The notes below the pieces were generated by a model that worked only from the letters and a program-made list of their open reading frames with translations, had not been told where the DNA came from and did no database searches. Position numbers and translations under genes: made by a program. Positions 1 through 11,892 of a stretch of 64,000 nt of DNA are shown one piece after another. The DNA comes from Triparma verrucosa (lineage: Eukaryota; Sar; Bolidophyceae; Parmales; Triparmaceae), in NCBI GenBank assembly GCA_030267905.1, contig BRXX01000213.1, positions 31,269 to 95,268 of the forward strand, in the 5' to 3' direction. Every line of letters starts with the position of its first letter. Within the stretch, counting starts at the first letter, position 1.

Positions 1-1218
1 TCCGCCAGGGCATTGCCGGAGCAGCTCACAGGCTTTCTGAACCCTAAAAGCAATACCTCTTCCGGCCTGTTCTATTGGCTTCACCCTGCTGTCAACGTGG
101 ACCCTGAAACGGCGCCTCTCATAGTCTGGTTGCAGGGCGGTCCCGGCGCCAGCAGTTTGCTCGGCGCCCTCTTCGAGAATGGCCCCTTCGCCCTCACCGA
201 AGGCTCCTGCGTAGAGCAAAATGAGACGGCCAACCCGTACGCCTGGAACGACAGGGCGAACCTGGTCTACATCGACCAGCCATTCGGCACGGGCTACAGC
301 TACGGCGAGGAGGACGACATGGTGACGGACATGGATGAGATGGCGAAGTGGCTGAACCTGGCTCTCGTCGAGCTAGCGGAGACGCGGCCGGAGTATGTGG
401 GAGGCGAGGGTCGACCGCTATGGCTGACCGGCGAGTCCTACGCGGGCAAGTACGTGCCCTTTTTGGCGACCGAGATAATGTCCCAGAACTCCGATTTGGC
501 CAAAAGGCTGTCGTTGGGTGGCCTCTGCATCGGCGATGGCTGGACGGAGCCTCAGACGATAGTCGGCACCTACCCCGACTTCGCCTACAGCCACGGCCTC
601 GTCGACAGCGTCCAGCGGCAGGCCATGCTAGACAACATCACCCTCTTCAACGCTGCCATGTCCTCGGGCGACTACCTAACCGCCACAGACATCGAGCACG
701 GAATAGAGCACTACGTAAGCGCCGTAGCAGGCACCAATGCCTACGACGTCCGTCGCTTCGGCGATTACGACTTCTCCCCTGCCGCCTCCTGGCTTGCCCG
801 AGACGACGTCGCCTCCGCCCTCGGAGTCTCGGGACGAGCCTGGAACCTCGCGAGCGACGAGGTGAGCGCGGCCCTACACGCTGATGTAGTTCTTCCAGCT
901 TCGCAGCTCGTCGGCCCGCTTTTGGAGGATCACGGTCTGCGAGTTATTTTTTACAACGGGGTTTTCGACCTCGATTGTAACATCATGGGAACGCTCGAGT
1001 GGATGCACGCCGCCGTGCCTAATTTATCCTCCGCCGAGAGGAAGACTTGGTTTTTAAATACTGATGATGAGCCCGCGGGTTACGCGAAGACTGTGGGAAC
1101 TTTCACCCAGCTCACATTGAATGGGGCGGGACACATGGTGCCGATGAACATTCCTGAGGTTGCGCTTGCGATGATTAATCAGGTCATGGAGGGTACGGAG
1201 TTCGGGGCGCAATCGTAA
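1..1218 (+). CDS. Serine carboxypeptidase (peptidase S10), 5'-truncated by the window edge
   Basis: The frame is open from base 1, so the start codon and any signal peptide lie to the left; 405 codons are visible up to TAA at 1216. S10 enzymes remove C-terminal residues from peptides in the vacuole/lysosome or outside the cell. Visible hallmarks are the substrate-binding block WLQGGPGASS, the nucleophile motif GESYAGKYVP, the catalytic Asp region near FDLDCNIMGT and the catalytic His in GAGHMVPMN close to the C terminus. Order and spacing fit the family, and about 50-100 N-terminal residues are missing compared with normal members. No intron is seen in the visible part. An AATAAA lies at about 1297, downstream of the stop. 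Family assignment is firm; substrate preference cannot be read. Confidence 0.95.
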   Translation, partial: SARALPEQLTGFLNPKSNTSSGLFYWLHPAVNVDPETAPLIVWLQGGPGASSLLGALFENGPFALTEGSCVEQNETANPYAWNDRANLVYIDQPFGTGYSYGEEDDMVTDMDEMAKWLNLALVELAETRPEYVGGEGRPLWLTGESYAGKYVPFLATEIMSQNSDLAKRLSLGGLCIGDGWTEPQTIVGTYPDFAYSHGLVDSVQRQAMLDNITLFNAAMSSGDYLTATDIEHGIEHYVSAVAGTNAYDVRRFGDYDFSPAASWLARDDVASALGVSGRAWNLASDEVSAALHADVVLPASQLVGPLLEDHGLRVIFYNGVFDLDCNIMGTLEWMHAAVPNLSSAERKTWFLNTDDEPAGYAKTVGTFTQLTLNGAGHMVPMNIPEVALAMINQVMEGTEFGAQS

Positions 1219-1934
1219 TCTTGTGATGTGGTAGTGGTGGTGACATGGTGAGACGTGAAAGAAAAGAAAAAAACGTATTTCTGCGACAACGACGTAATAA
1301 AACATTACGAGTTAAAAGTCAGACATATATATTTAAACTAAAAGCTTTGTATTTTTAAACTTTGCGGAAGTTTTTAGTTAGTGTTGTGGCGCTTCCTTTC
1401 TTGAGCAGTTTTATTTGAGAAGGGGGAAACGGGGAGTGGTGAAATAAATTTCAAGAAAACCTATTGACCCACAACCGTCAAACAACTAAAAACTTTTCAT
1501 ATCTCGCCTTCAATCGATCTCGAACCTTGAGAACCCCGCCGATACCTCTCGCGACGACGAAGGGCACTCTCCCAAACACTACTTTTAACAAATACCTCAG
1601 GGCATATTTACCTGCTCGATCTACGTTGAGATTTTTCATCAGTAAAGGCCGAAAAACTACCGAGAGGTCAGAGAAGGAAATCAAGGGGGTCTAATATCTG
1701 CCGCAGACTATTTTCAGTCCTCCCCGCTTTTAGGTGTGAATTGCAAATTCAGTTCATTGACCCTTCCCCACAGGTAAGGGTCGATCGACGTTGACAAAAT
1801 AAAATAGGATCATTTGTTGGAATGACGCTCGATAATGCGTAGATTTTAAGTATATTGAGGACTTCAATATATAGCGTCGTGACTTGTGATATTTACTAAC
1901 TCGCTTAACTCTCGAAAATAAACCAGCACCAGAC
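1219..1934. other. Intergenic region between carboxypeptidase and the Cys-rich giant gene
   Basis: This 716-bp stretch is AT-richer than its flanks and holds no convincing gene. Overlapping short ORFs on both strands around 1464-1694 have no recognisable domain and look like shadows. The left end carries an AATAAA-containing 3' UTR. The right end (1800-1930) is AT-rich and probably contains the promoter of the next gene. Confidence 0.6.
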
Positions 1935-4900
1935 ATGATGATTCACCTTCTCCTACTCATGTCGATCCTCTTTACAGCCGACTCATGTGGCTCAGGCCGC
2001 TACTGCGCAAGTGAAAACACGTGGGGGACGAACCAGTGCTCTGACTGTCCAGCGGGTTACTACTGCCCCGGGCAGAGTGAGGATTCATGGGCATGTTGGG
2101 GAGAAGGCGATTCAGGAGACAACGCCCCGAAGAACCAATGCCCTGCAGGAACCTTCAGCCTTGTGATGTCGAGCACGTGCTCCCAATGCCTCGAGGGAAC
2201 CTTCAGCCTTGTGGGGTCGAGCACGTGCTCACAATGCCCTGAAGGAACCTTCAGCCTTGAGGGATCCGCCACGTGTACGACCTTGTGCGTTGCTAGCACG
2301 TCTCCCTCTGCCGATGGCTCAGACAGGAACTTCTACTGCATCAACAGAGGGTCTGTAGGAGGTGTTGCTGGGTATTGTACCTGCACCTGTAGCAGTAGCA
2401 AAGGATCTAGCTGTGAAATTGTGGGGGCTGTGCACAACGCCAACGACCAGACAGTCCTATTTAACTTCATTAGTAATGTTGTTTGTGATAGCTGTACGAC
2501 AGGAAACAACATCGTTGATAATGGCGATAGCGTAGTTGTAGGGGTAGGAACTTTCATAGGTGCCCCTTATGCTGATTCTGACATAGTGTATGCCATCAAT
2601 GAGATCTTCTTCTCGTTAGTATGCTCGGGCACTGCTCACAGCTGCGTCCTCGACGGATCAAACAGTCGCCGGCTAATGAACATATATGGCACAGGCGGAG
2701 GTACAATAATACTTTCAGGCCTTCATTTTAAAGACGCCAATAGTGGAACTAATTATGGGGGGGCTTTGTATATTGGATCTTCTGCTCTCGTATCCGTAGA
2801 AGGCTGTAAACTATCAGCAAACCAAGCCAGTATTGGTGGCGGTATTTATGCACAGCAGAGTGGCACGACGGTTAATATATATTCGACAAGTTTCGATGGG
2901 AATACAGCTTCCAGCGACGGTGACGATATCTACGTAGGCAGCGGTCCGTCTGTTACTGTTCATTCTACCTGCCCACTAGACTGGAGTGGCACACCAGCGG
3001 CTGGCTCTGACTTGGATACCTTCGCCTGGAATAGTGCTACCCTATCAGGAACGACCAAGAGCTTCGATATCGGGTGAGTTCAATAAAGCAGACGACAAAA
3101 GCTCCAATACAAGACCAGCTTTATGAATTATATTCGAGCGTCATCTCACTGTTTTAAACAAAGCCTGTGAATTTTTGCGCTCCCAATTTGAGACAAATCA
3201 GTTCAAAATAGAGGAATTAGCGACGACTCACATCACACACCATCGTCCCGCCACCTTTTTCTAACCCTCCACAACCTTTCGCCGACTCCCTCTCAATCCC
3301 ATCCCATCCCTACACAAGAACTTGTGGCATATGTTCACTAGGTAGCAGCGTCTCCCCAGCCGCTTCAACTTATTCTTCGTCGTCATGCCAGGAGTGTGTG
3401 GCAGGAAAATATGGCCCTGGAACAGGCTGGGGCTGTTTTGAATGCCCCTCTGGAACGTACTCTCTAGCTGGAGCTGCGGAGTGTACTTCTTGCGAAGGTG
3501 GAAAGAGCTCATCATCCGATTTTTCTTCATGTGAAGACTGCGCGGCTGGAGAGTACGGTGATGGCGGTCCATGTGCCACTTGCCCCCAAGGGACTTACTC
3601 TCCCCCCGCCTCCACCTCGTGTACTACATGCCAGGTTGGAAGGTATGCTGGAGCCGGACAGGGAGAGTGTACGTTGTGCGGCCAAGGAAAGTACCTCGAC
3701 TCCACTGGAGCCGTCGCTGAGACGCAGTGCAAGGTTTGTGCCAAGGGGAAGTACAATGACATTCCTGGCTTGGGCACAACCTGCCCCGACTGCCAGAAAG
3801 GAAAGTTCGCCGCCGCCACTGGCTATGTCCTGTGCAAGGACTGCATCACCGGAGCCTACGCTTCACAAAAGGGCTCAGAAGAATGTACCCAGTGCGAAGT
3901 CGGCAAGCACTCGCAGGTCGCAGGATCAGAGACCTGCAACGACTGTGCCGCCGGCACGTTCACCAACTACAGGGGCGCCGTCGTCTGCACTCTCTGCTCC
4001 GGCGGGAAGCACAGCGGTGAAGGAACCTCGGTCTGCGAGGTCTGCCCGGACGGAACCTACTCCAACCCAGGCAGTCCCAGCTGTACTGACTGTGACCACA
4101 CGCCCGGTTACGTCAGCCTTGCTGAAAATTCTGGCGCCGACAAGTGCGAGTACTGTGGCCCAGGCTTTTATGCTGACCAAACCTCTCACATGTGCGAGGA
4201 GTGCGAGATCAATACTTACAGCGTTGGTGGACTCGATGCGTGCATCGTCTGCCCCGCTGGCACCGACAATGTCAAAGGATCGAGCAGCTGCTCACCTTGC
4301 CCCCCCGGCACCATCACGTCAGGAAATATTTGCCAACCTTGCGCCAAGGGAGAGTACGCCGACTTCAGAGACACCTCCTGCTCTGCGTGTTCAGGGCAAG
4401 GAGAGTACTCTGACGTGGAGGGCTCAGCGGTCTGCAAGATCGCCACGGTCGGAATGAAGCCAAACTCTAACAGGGATGGTTTTGTCGCATGCGACCTCGG
4501 CTCTGCCTCCTTTGGCGCTCAGGACGATTGCACCCCATGCAATGGCGACGGTCAGTACGCAGATGAGCTTGGCCTTGCCACCTGCAAGACAGCCCCAGCC
4601 GGGAAGAAGCCGACCTCAGACCGTCAGGGCGTTGAGAGCTGTGAGCTTGGCTATGCCTCCTTTGGTGCTCAAGACGAGTGTACCTCATGTGATGGCAACG
4701 GACAGTACGCAGATGAGCTCGGCCTGCCCGCCTGCAAGACCGCCCCTGCTGGGAAGAAGCCGACCTCAGACCGCCAGGGCGTTGAGAATTGCCCTGCTGG
4801 AAAGTACTCAACCGGAGGTGCAGACGGATGCTCCGAATGCAGGAATGGAGAAACCAGTGACGCAGGAGCTGCCGGCTGCTCAACCTGTGCCGTCTGCGAG

Positions 4901-7900
4901 CCTGGAAAGTACAAGATCTCGGACTGCTCGTCTGACACGCCGACCCGGTGCGGCTACTGCTTGAAGGGCAAGGCGTCTATGGGAGGGGAAGCGACATCAT
5001 GTACTGAGTGCAACACGGCTGGCCAGTACTCTGACGAAGACGGAGTCAGCATGTGCAAGACGGCTTCAGCCGGAAAGAAACCGACCTCAGACCACCAGGA
5101 CTTTGAGAACTGCGTTGCTGGAACGTACTCCGTCGGTGGCGCCAACGAATGCTCACAATGCGGGAGTGGAGAGACCAGTGACGTTGGTGCCGCTGGCTGC
5201 AGGACCTGCGCAACGTGTGGAACAGGAAAGTACAAAATCTCGGACTGCTCGCCAGGCGCCGAGATACAGTGCAGCGATTGTCCCAAGAATACCTTCACAA
5301 TTTCCGGCGCCGCCGACATCAACGGCTGCGAAGATTGCCCTGCTGGGGGGCACTCACAGCCTGGCGCCGGCTACTGCGACCAATGTCGATCTGGCAAGTA
5401 TTATGAGGAACAAAATAATAGCTGTGAGCTCTGTCCTGCCGGAAAATACACCGCAACTGGAGGAGCAAGTATCAACGATTGCCTCTCCTGCGACGACGGC
5501 TTCTACAGCTCCGACCTGGGCTCCGCAACATGTTTGACATGCGATCCAGGCAAAATCACCAACGCCGACCAGACCGACTGTCTTCTCTGCCCTGTCGGCA
5601 AGATCTCTGGCGTGGCATCGAGCGAGTGCACTGTGTGCGAGATAGGAAAGTTTGCCGAAAACGAAGGTAGCGTCGAGTGCAAGTTCTGCAACACTGACGA
5701 AGTCGTCAAGGGAAGCATCACCGCAGAGAGCGGAACAAAGTCCAAGTCAGGCTGCATCTGTCCCGCCGGAAAATATCTGAACAACGAGACCTTCACCTGC
5801 GACATAGTTCCAGAAGGCGTTAAGGAGACCGTAGAGGGGATGAACGTCACGACAATGAATCTCGAGATGGGCTTCTGGAGGACAACATCAGACAGCTCCG
5901 ATATCCTCATGTGCCTCGCTGAAGACCACTGCTTGGGAGGGTCCGATCCAGAGGACCAGTGCAAGGAGGGGCACACCGGGCCTCTCTGTGCCGTTTGCGA
6001 TAAAGGCTTCGCAAGTACCGGAAGCGGCCCGACTCTGACGTGCAACGTCTGCGAGGGCGGCGATGCGACCCTAACAATCGCCGTTTACCTCGGCTTATTC
6101 ATCATCATCTTGGGCCTGGCGGTAAGCTTGGCATGCTGCTGCCGCGGAGGGAAGCCAGATCAGGACGAGGATGACGACGACGACATCAACTTGACCTCTG
6201 CCGACAGCTTAGCAGCTAGCAACGGGTCGGCAAGCCGTGGGCTATCCTCAGCACGAGCTGAGCGCGCAGTCAAGAAGGTCAATAGCATCATGAGTGCAAT
6301 CGCTGAAGTTCAACCATTCATCAAAATCATGTTCTCGTACTACCAGATCGTCGGAGGAATGTCATGGGGCTTCGACCTGAACTTCCCTCCGATCATCACA
6401 AGTTTCCTCAGCTTCACCTCGAGCATCGTCAACCTCGACTTCCTCAACCTGATGCCACTCGGATGCATCACGACGAGCGACTTCCACCGCACGCTTTTGG
6501 TAATGACCCTCGGTCCTTACACACTCGGCTTTCTCAACCTCCTCATCTACAAGGCCTTCAAAACGTGCGGTTCAAAACAGCGAGCCAACGAGACCTTCGG
6601 CTGGTTCCTCTTCATGACCTTCTTAATCCTTCCAAGTGTGTCAACGAAGATCTTCAGCACGTTCGCCTGCAGGGACTTCGACGGCGACTATGGCTCGTAT
6701 TTAAAAGTTGACTACAGCATCGACTGCAACTCGGCAGAACATAAAAAGTATGTCACTTATGCCAGGGTCTGTTGTGCGGTCTTCCCCATCGGAGTACCCT
6801 TGATGTACTTCTTTTTGCTAAGACAAGTGAAGACTCTTTTAGATCCGGGGCAAAAACAGCTCTGCTTCGAGAAGGGCGAGGAGGAAGGTTTGAAGGCGGC
6901 GCTGGAGGAGAGGGAGCGGATCGAGCAGGAGAACGAGGACTTGGCGAGCCTAAGCTTCTTGTACAGCGCGTACGAGCCCAAGTGCTGGTACTTCGAGATC
7001 GTGGAGACCATGAGAAAGTTGATACTTACAGGAGGCTTGATCTTCTTAGGCCCGGGCACTCGAACGCAGATCGCCATGAGCATGATAATTTGTTTGTGCG
7101 CGCTGCGCATCTTCAGCGGCTTCAAGCCCTTTGTGAAGGAGAGCCACGACAAATTCTCCGAGGTGTCGCAGTGGCAAGTTTTCTTCGTCATGCTTTCGGC
7201 GTTGATGATGAAGTCGAACCTGGACGCTGGTGAGACGAGCGAGGATCAGGGGCTCTACGACGTAGCCTTGGTTGGGATTCAGTTCATGTCTCCATTGTTG
7301 CTGTTTCTTGTTCTTTTGAGGAAGAGCGAACCGGTGGCTAGGAGATTTGTGAACTCAATTTCAGGAGGACTAGGGGGTAGGTTAGAGGGAGCTGAGGGGG
7401 AGGGCGGAGGTTTGGAGTTAGTGGAGAGAGGGGAGGGGGGAGCAAACCAAGCCGCCGTTCTTGGAGGTGGTTCATGGCCCGAGCCTAGCAACCCCCGAAA
7501 AAGCAAGTTTGAATACTCCAACCCTCTCCGCGACACACCAACAACTACTACTGCCAACAAGAACAAAGCAGACACTGGTCAACCAGCAGCGACAATACTA
7601 TTGAAGATTAATTCAAAGGGAAATGTAGGGCCTAGCCGTCCCAACAGCAGCTTCGACGCTTTCAAAAACCCCAACCTCACCCTCGGGGGCAACGGCAGAT
7701 CGAACAAGAACAAGAACAAGATCGGCAAACCACCTCCGAAACGAAAGAGCAAGTTCGCGATTCCCAAAGAATATCTCGAAGACGCTCCAATAGGTCCACC
7801 TGCGGTCCCTCCTCCTTCTTTCGTCGACTCCGACGACGACGACGACGACGATGTAGGTCCTCCTCCCTTTCCTCCTCCTGCATCTTCATCGACTCTACCA

Positions 7901-8032
7901 CCTTCGAAGCCGGTGTGCCAATGGACGGAGGAATGGGACACTGAGCACGGAACGGTATATTACTTGAACTTCGATGGGGAGACGAGTACTTGGGATATGC
8001 CGGAGGATTTCTGGAGAGATAAAGAACGGTAG
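1935..8032 (+). CDS. Giant secreted/membrane Cys-rich protein: GCC2/GCC3 repeats, multiple TM helices, C-terminal WW domain
   Basis: I read two exons, 1935-3073 and 3319-8032. The GTGAGT donor and the pyrimidine-rich CACAAG acceptor restore phase exactly, giving 1,950 residues. Residues 1-17 are a signal peptide. Many Cys-rich units of the ephrin-receptor-like GCC2/GCC3 type follow (repeated CxxCxxG-Y/TY patterns), interrupted at about 250-350 by a Gly-rich beta-helix-like segment. A near-perfect 50-residue tandem unit lies at about nt 4490-4790. A hydrophobic helix at about residue 1297 is followed by an acidic linker and several more membrane helices (about 1373-1710). The cytoplasmic tail is low-complexity with a run of Asp and ends in a WW domain (Trp at QWTEEWD, Tyr-Tyr, and TSTWDMP). 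Similar Cys-rich membrane giants are common in stramenopiles with unknown function. An adhesion or sensing role is inference. Confidence 0.85.
3074..3318 (+). other. Intron of the Cys-rich giant gene
   Basis: A GTGAGTT donor at 3074 and a pyrimidine-rich acceptor ending CACAAG at 3318 leave 2 nt before and 1 nt after, forming one Gly codon and joining two frames that each carry Cys-rich repeats. Unspliced, the first exon would stop at TGA 3075. Confidence 0.8.
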
Positions 8033-8479
8033 AAGGGAGGGGGTGGGGGGGAGAAGGCGTAAGGGGGGGGCGGGGGATTGGAAGGGAGGATATTAAGGGG
8101 GTTGGGGTTTAGGTGGGTAAAAACGTGTGTTTATTAAACTATCATGTAAGAGTGCATCTAAAACCTCTCGAGTCTTCTTCGACAAAACAACCCTCTCAAT
8201 AAGTTCCATGGTCGAGCGGTATTATTATATTATATAATCTGTTCATCTGTTTAGTTACCATGGTCTCGCTTCGCTCGACACGACCAGAGCAGGGAGGAAC
8301 GGGAACCCCCCAACACCTAAGATAACAGGGTGAAATGAGTACCCACCTCCGGAGCCCCCACCTTGCGCCTTGCCCTGGGCGCGGGTAGGGAAGAAGACTC
8401 TAAAGAAAAAAAAATGTAATAGAGCGAACAATGTTGTAAGAATATTGAAACTAAATTCCCTTAAACAATAACATATGTT
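8033..8479. other. Intergenic stretch with G-rich tract, AT block and an A-tailed GC-rich block
   Basis: This lies between two converging genes. It holds a G-run region (8037-8075), an AT-only block (about 8220-8240), then a GC-rich block from about 8260 to 8400 that ends in an A-run at 8403-8413. No ORF or rRNA/tRNA feature was recognised. A CTCGCTTCGCTCG string at about 8265 matches the 3' tails of many introns in this window. Confidence 0.5.
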
Positions 8480-9652
8480 TCAAAACCAAGCGCTCCCCGC
8501 ATCATCCTTAACATTAACCGCAACATGATCATTACTAGTCCTACTAATCCTAACCCCTCCATCCAAATAAAGCACCTCAAAGCTTCCAAACGGCAACCCC
8601 CCCCCCCCCTTCAAATCAATAGGCCTATCCCTCAACCTCCTCAAAGCATAAGGGAGTGACGTATCGTCACCTTCCGTATACAATTCCGCTCCTTTTATAG
8701 AAAGGTTTATAGTTGAAGGATTTGAAATAGATGTAGAACCTTCCGTAACGACTTTCTGTATAATGCGGTCGTCCGATGATCCGCCTATTAATAAGGGGGG
8801 GAGGGGGAGAGTGTCGAGCCATTTTGGACGGAGGTATTCTATGACGTTTTTTACGATTAGTTTTGAGGGACCGGAGGAGGTTATTTCTTGCCCGATACGG
8901 CCGAGGCGGGCCGCGGGGGAGGAGTCGAGGGAGGTTATGTCGGGGGCGTCGGTGTAGATTAGGGTCCACTTTCCGAAGAGGGGGGAGGAGGTTATGTTGG
9001 ACAGTGAGGGGGGGGGGGAGGAGGAGGTCAGTGTTGAGATTAGTTTTGTTATCTGTTATGCGATGCGATGTGATGCGAAGGGCAGCAGTTAGCGAAGCAA
9101 ACCGGGGTCATGGGGGGACGAGTTAGTATCGTATGTAATGATCTCACCTGCTTTCTCTCTGCAGGAGTGGACGTGAATCCTCTGTTTGTCGACGTCCCTA
9201 GATTGAGGAGTTCAGCTTTCGCCAGAAGAATCGACGCTGTTGAGAGAGTAAAAGGAGAGAGTAAGAAGTGTGCCAGCGCAGTAGTACCCTCAGGAGTTGC
9301 GATATTGTCGGAGGGAGGTTTTGATATGTTCACTATTGTTACGTCTTTTTTGCTCCCGCTGCAGAGAAACGTCATTGGTTGTACTCAAACGTCTATATTC
9401 CGCAAACTCCCCTATATTTCGAACGTTACATTCATTCATTCAGCTCGACTGTAGCATTCTAGTGTGTTTCATGTGTGTACATTCCATTCATGTCTTACCT
9501 TGAGCTGAGTATGAGTTCGCGTTATTATTCGATGAGTACAGTGCCATATACCTTGTTAGAGGAGCGGCTCGTTGAGCGGCTCGTTGTAAGGTGAACGGTA
9601 GCACACATGGCAGTGTTAGGAAGAGGAGACTGAGTAACGCATGGAGAATCAT
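8480..9652 (-). CDS. Plastid lipid-associated protein (PAP/fibrillin family)
   Basis: Three exons on the minus strand (9652-9499, 9236-9148, 9052-8480) join in phase to 271 residues. PAP/fibrillins bind lipids in thylakoids and plastoglobules and protect photosystems under stress. The family N-terminal motif is split over exon 2 (KAELLNLGTSTNRG, then TPAERKQ), GKWTLIYT opens exon 3, and the C-terminal YLDGGVRISR strand matches the family's YLDxxLRxxR. The first 18 or so residues are a signal peptide (MILHALLSLLFLTLP) ending near P-F, followed by a basic, hydroxylated stretch, consistent with bipartite targeting to a secondary plastid. I chose ATG 9652 because the longer frame upstream has no ATG. 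Length fits a compact family member; the specific subfamily is unclear. Confidence 0.88.
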
Positions 9653-9952
9653 TGAGTTGTTTAGGAACAATTTAAACAACCTCGATGATGTGGTTCAGTT
9701 GTGACAGGGTGAGCTAGAATCTGTGAGCTAGAATCTGGACAAAATATTCAGAATACGTGATAGCAATAGCAATGTTGCAAGCTGAGGACTAAAGATGAAT
9801 AATTTACAGGTTTTTGGTTAACTTTAGATTCTCCATCACAGACGACAAATTTGACATAGGCGGTCGACTCCAGCCCACTCTATACAACAATATAGCTCTT
9901 ACTTGCCCCATTGTTGATTTATATCGCGCCGCGCGGCCTTTGGGAAAGTATA
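9653..9952. promoter_or_regulatory. Divergent promoter region, PAP/fibrillin and zinc-knuckle protein
   Basis: This is the 300-bp gap between two head-to-head start codons. It holds no gene. It is moderately AT-rich and contains a direct repeat of GTGAGCTAGAATCTG at about 9708-9735. Promoter function is inferred from position only. Confidence 0.5.
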
Positions 9953-11854
9953 ATGGGAGCTGAATTTTCGTTAGCCGATCCTTCTACACCTGTATCATCC
10001 ATCAATGACAATTCCATCACTGAATCGCGTACTGATGAACAACACGCTATCTGTGACGCTGATTGTGACTCAGTAGAACCGGCACAGCGTCCATCCCTCT
10101 ATCCCCTTAATAATAATAACAACAACAACAACAGTAACAGTAACAACAACAGTAGCAATAGTCACACTCCACATCTTCAGTACATTACGAGGTTCCTTCA
10201 GATGAAGTCAGCCCCTTCGCTCCTCGAGAATCAGGTAAGCTATATCCATATCTCATAATGTCTATCGTCTGTACAGCTCGTCTCTTTGCTCCTAACCCTC
10301 TCGTCTCCTCCAGCTCTTCCCCGACGCCAAAGAGCTCACCGAGTCCTTCACGATGCTCTCCGCCCTCCAGCGTTTCTGTCCTCTCCCAACCTCCCCCCCC
10401 TCCCCCCTCCCCCCCCCTGGCTCCTCCGCAATAATAGTAATCGGCGACGGTCAGACCCCCCGAACGGCCTCCCTCCTCTCCCACATCTACTCCCCCACCG
10501 GCGTCTGGTGTTACTCCATCGACCCTATAATGTCCTTAACCTCCTCTCCAACCTTATCCTCCGATTCCCCTTCAACCCCAGGTTCAAATTCCCCTCACTC
10601 TCTAGGCCGTACTTGGGGTACAATAAAAAACCTCTTAGTCCACCGTGGTCCAATCGAAGAACTCTACATAAACTGCGAAACCTGTACAATTATTATGATG
10701 CATGCTCACGTAAGTATCCCTCAAGTACTAGCTAGTCTGAGTAGTAACATCAAGAGAGTGCATGCTGTTATAACGTGCCCTTGTTGTGATTGGGGGGAGA
10801 AGCAGGTTAGGTTTCAGGGGAGGTATGCGGATGTTAAAGGAGATGATTATGGATGTTGGTCTGATAAGAGGGAGGTTAGAATATGGTTGAATGACGACGG
10901 GACTAGGAGGGGGTTTTATAATCATTTGACGGTGGGGGAGTGGGATAAAAAGGTTTATGAGGAGAAGGGGGGGGTGGAGAAGAATTGGGTTAGGATGCTG
11001 AGGGAGCAGGGGAGGAGCTGGAGCTTGGCGAAGACGGCGGAGGAGGCTTGGGAGGTCGCTAATGGGTTTTATGAGAAGGTGAGAGACTTGCACAGAGGAT
11101 CGAACGAGCGCTCCGAAACGAGGGGTCACTAATTAACCCAAACCTGCACGCTCGCTACTTCGCTCGCTCGCAGTACCCGAGCCATTTCGGGGATACAAGT
11201 AATCTCCCCAAGCTAGGCGCAGCGGCTGATTACCCCATCATGGTCTCGGACGGCGAAAAGGGCGTCCAGAGAATGTACCAGTTCACGGGGACCGTGACGT
11301 CCCGCGCGAGGTGTCTTGGCCGGAAGCTACTGTTCTTGACAGGTGAGGCTGATCAGGCGCGTGTATTGGACAACGAACAACGACGTAACGTTCACACTGC
11401 TACATTATTCTGACTCGCTTCGCTCGTTGCAGTTATTTTAAAGGGAGGAATTAAACTACAAGTCAAAGTCACGGATCAGGTACTTACCGACGAACTCTAT
11501 CCCGGAGCGGAAGAAGAGGGCGTCCGGATAAATTCGAAGCTCCTGGACGCCGCCCTCCGCGGGAACCTCACTGTCAGAGTGACTGGTTACCCACAAGCGT
11601 TCAAGGTCGGCGTGGGTTTACTTGCGATTGGTTTGAAAATTCACATTCCCAAGCCTTCCCTCGAAGTGATAAAATCAAGGATGGAACATCGAAGGAACAC
11701 GTACGGTATGTGGAGGAAGGACGCGGGGTTCTACACAGAGGAAGGGGGGCTGAGAATCGAAACATGGAGGTGCGGGAAGTGTGGAAAGGAGGTTGGGGAC
11801 GTAGGAGAATACGACCAACATTTAGTAACTCATCATGGTATAACTCGAGTTTGA
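9953..11854 (+). CDS. Conserved-looking protein with Rossmann-like segment and C-terminal C2H2 zinc knuckle
   Basis: Four exons (9953-10234, 10314-11078, 11174-11342, 11433-11854) give 545 residues in consistent phase. I do not recognise the family with certainty. The N terminus carries a poly-Asn run (from AAC/AAT codons near 10110-10155). Residues about 115-165 contain a beta-alpha Rossmann-like motif (IIVIGDGQTPRTASLL followed by WCYSIDP), as in methyltransferase-like nucleotide-binding folds. It is followed by a Cys-rich HAVITCPCCDWGEKQ segment. A later stretch resembles an OB-fold strand pattern (FTGTVTSRARCLGRKLLFLT). The end has CGKCGKEV then HLVTHH, a plausible C2H2 zinc site. Both later introns end in the TTCGCTCG-rich acceptor tail common in this window. 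Function unknown. Confidence 0.72.
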
Positions 11855-11892
11855 TGCATTTAAATTGCCATTATCATAAAATTGAAAAGTTT

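Noticed and set aside
1464..1694. Overlapping ORFs on both strands in the first intergenic region
   Set aside because: No recognisable domain, no splice signals and AT-rich sequence; more likely UTR or spacer.
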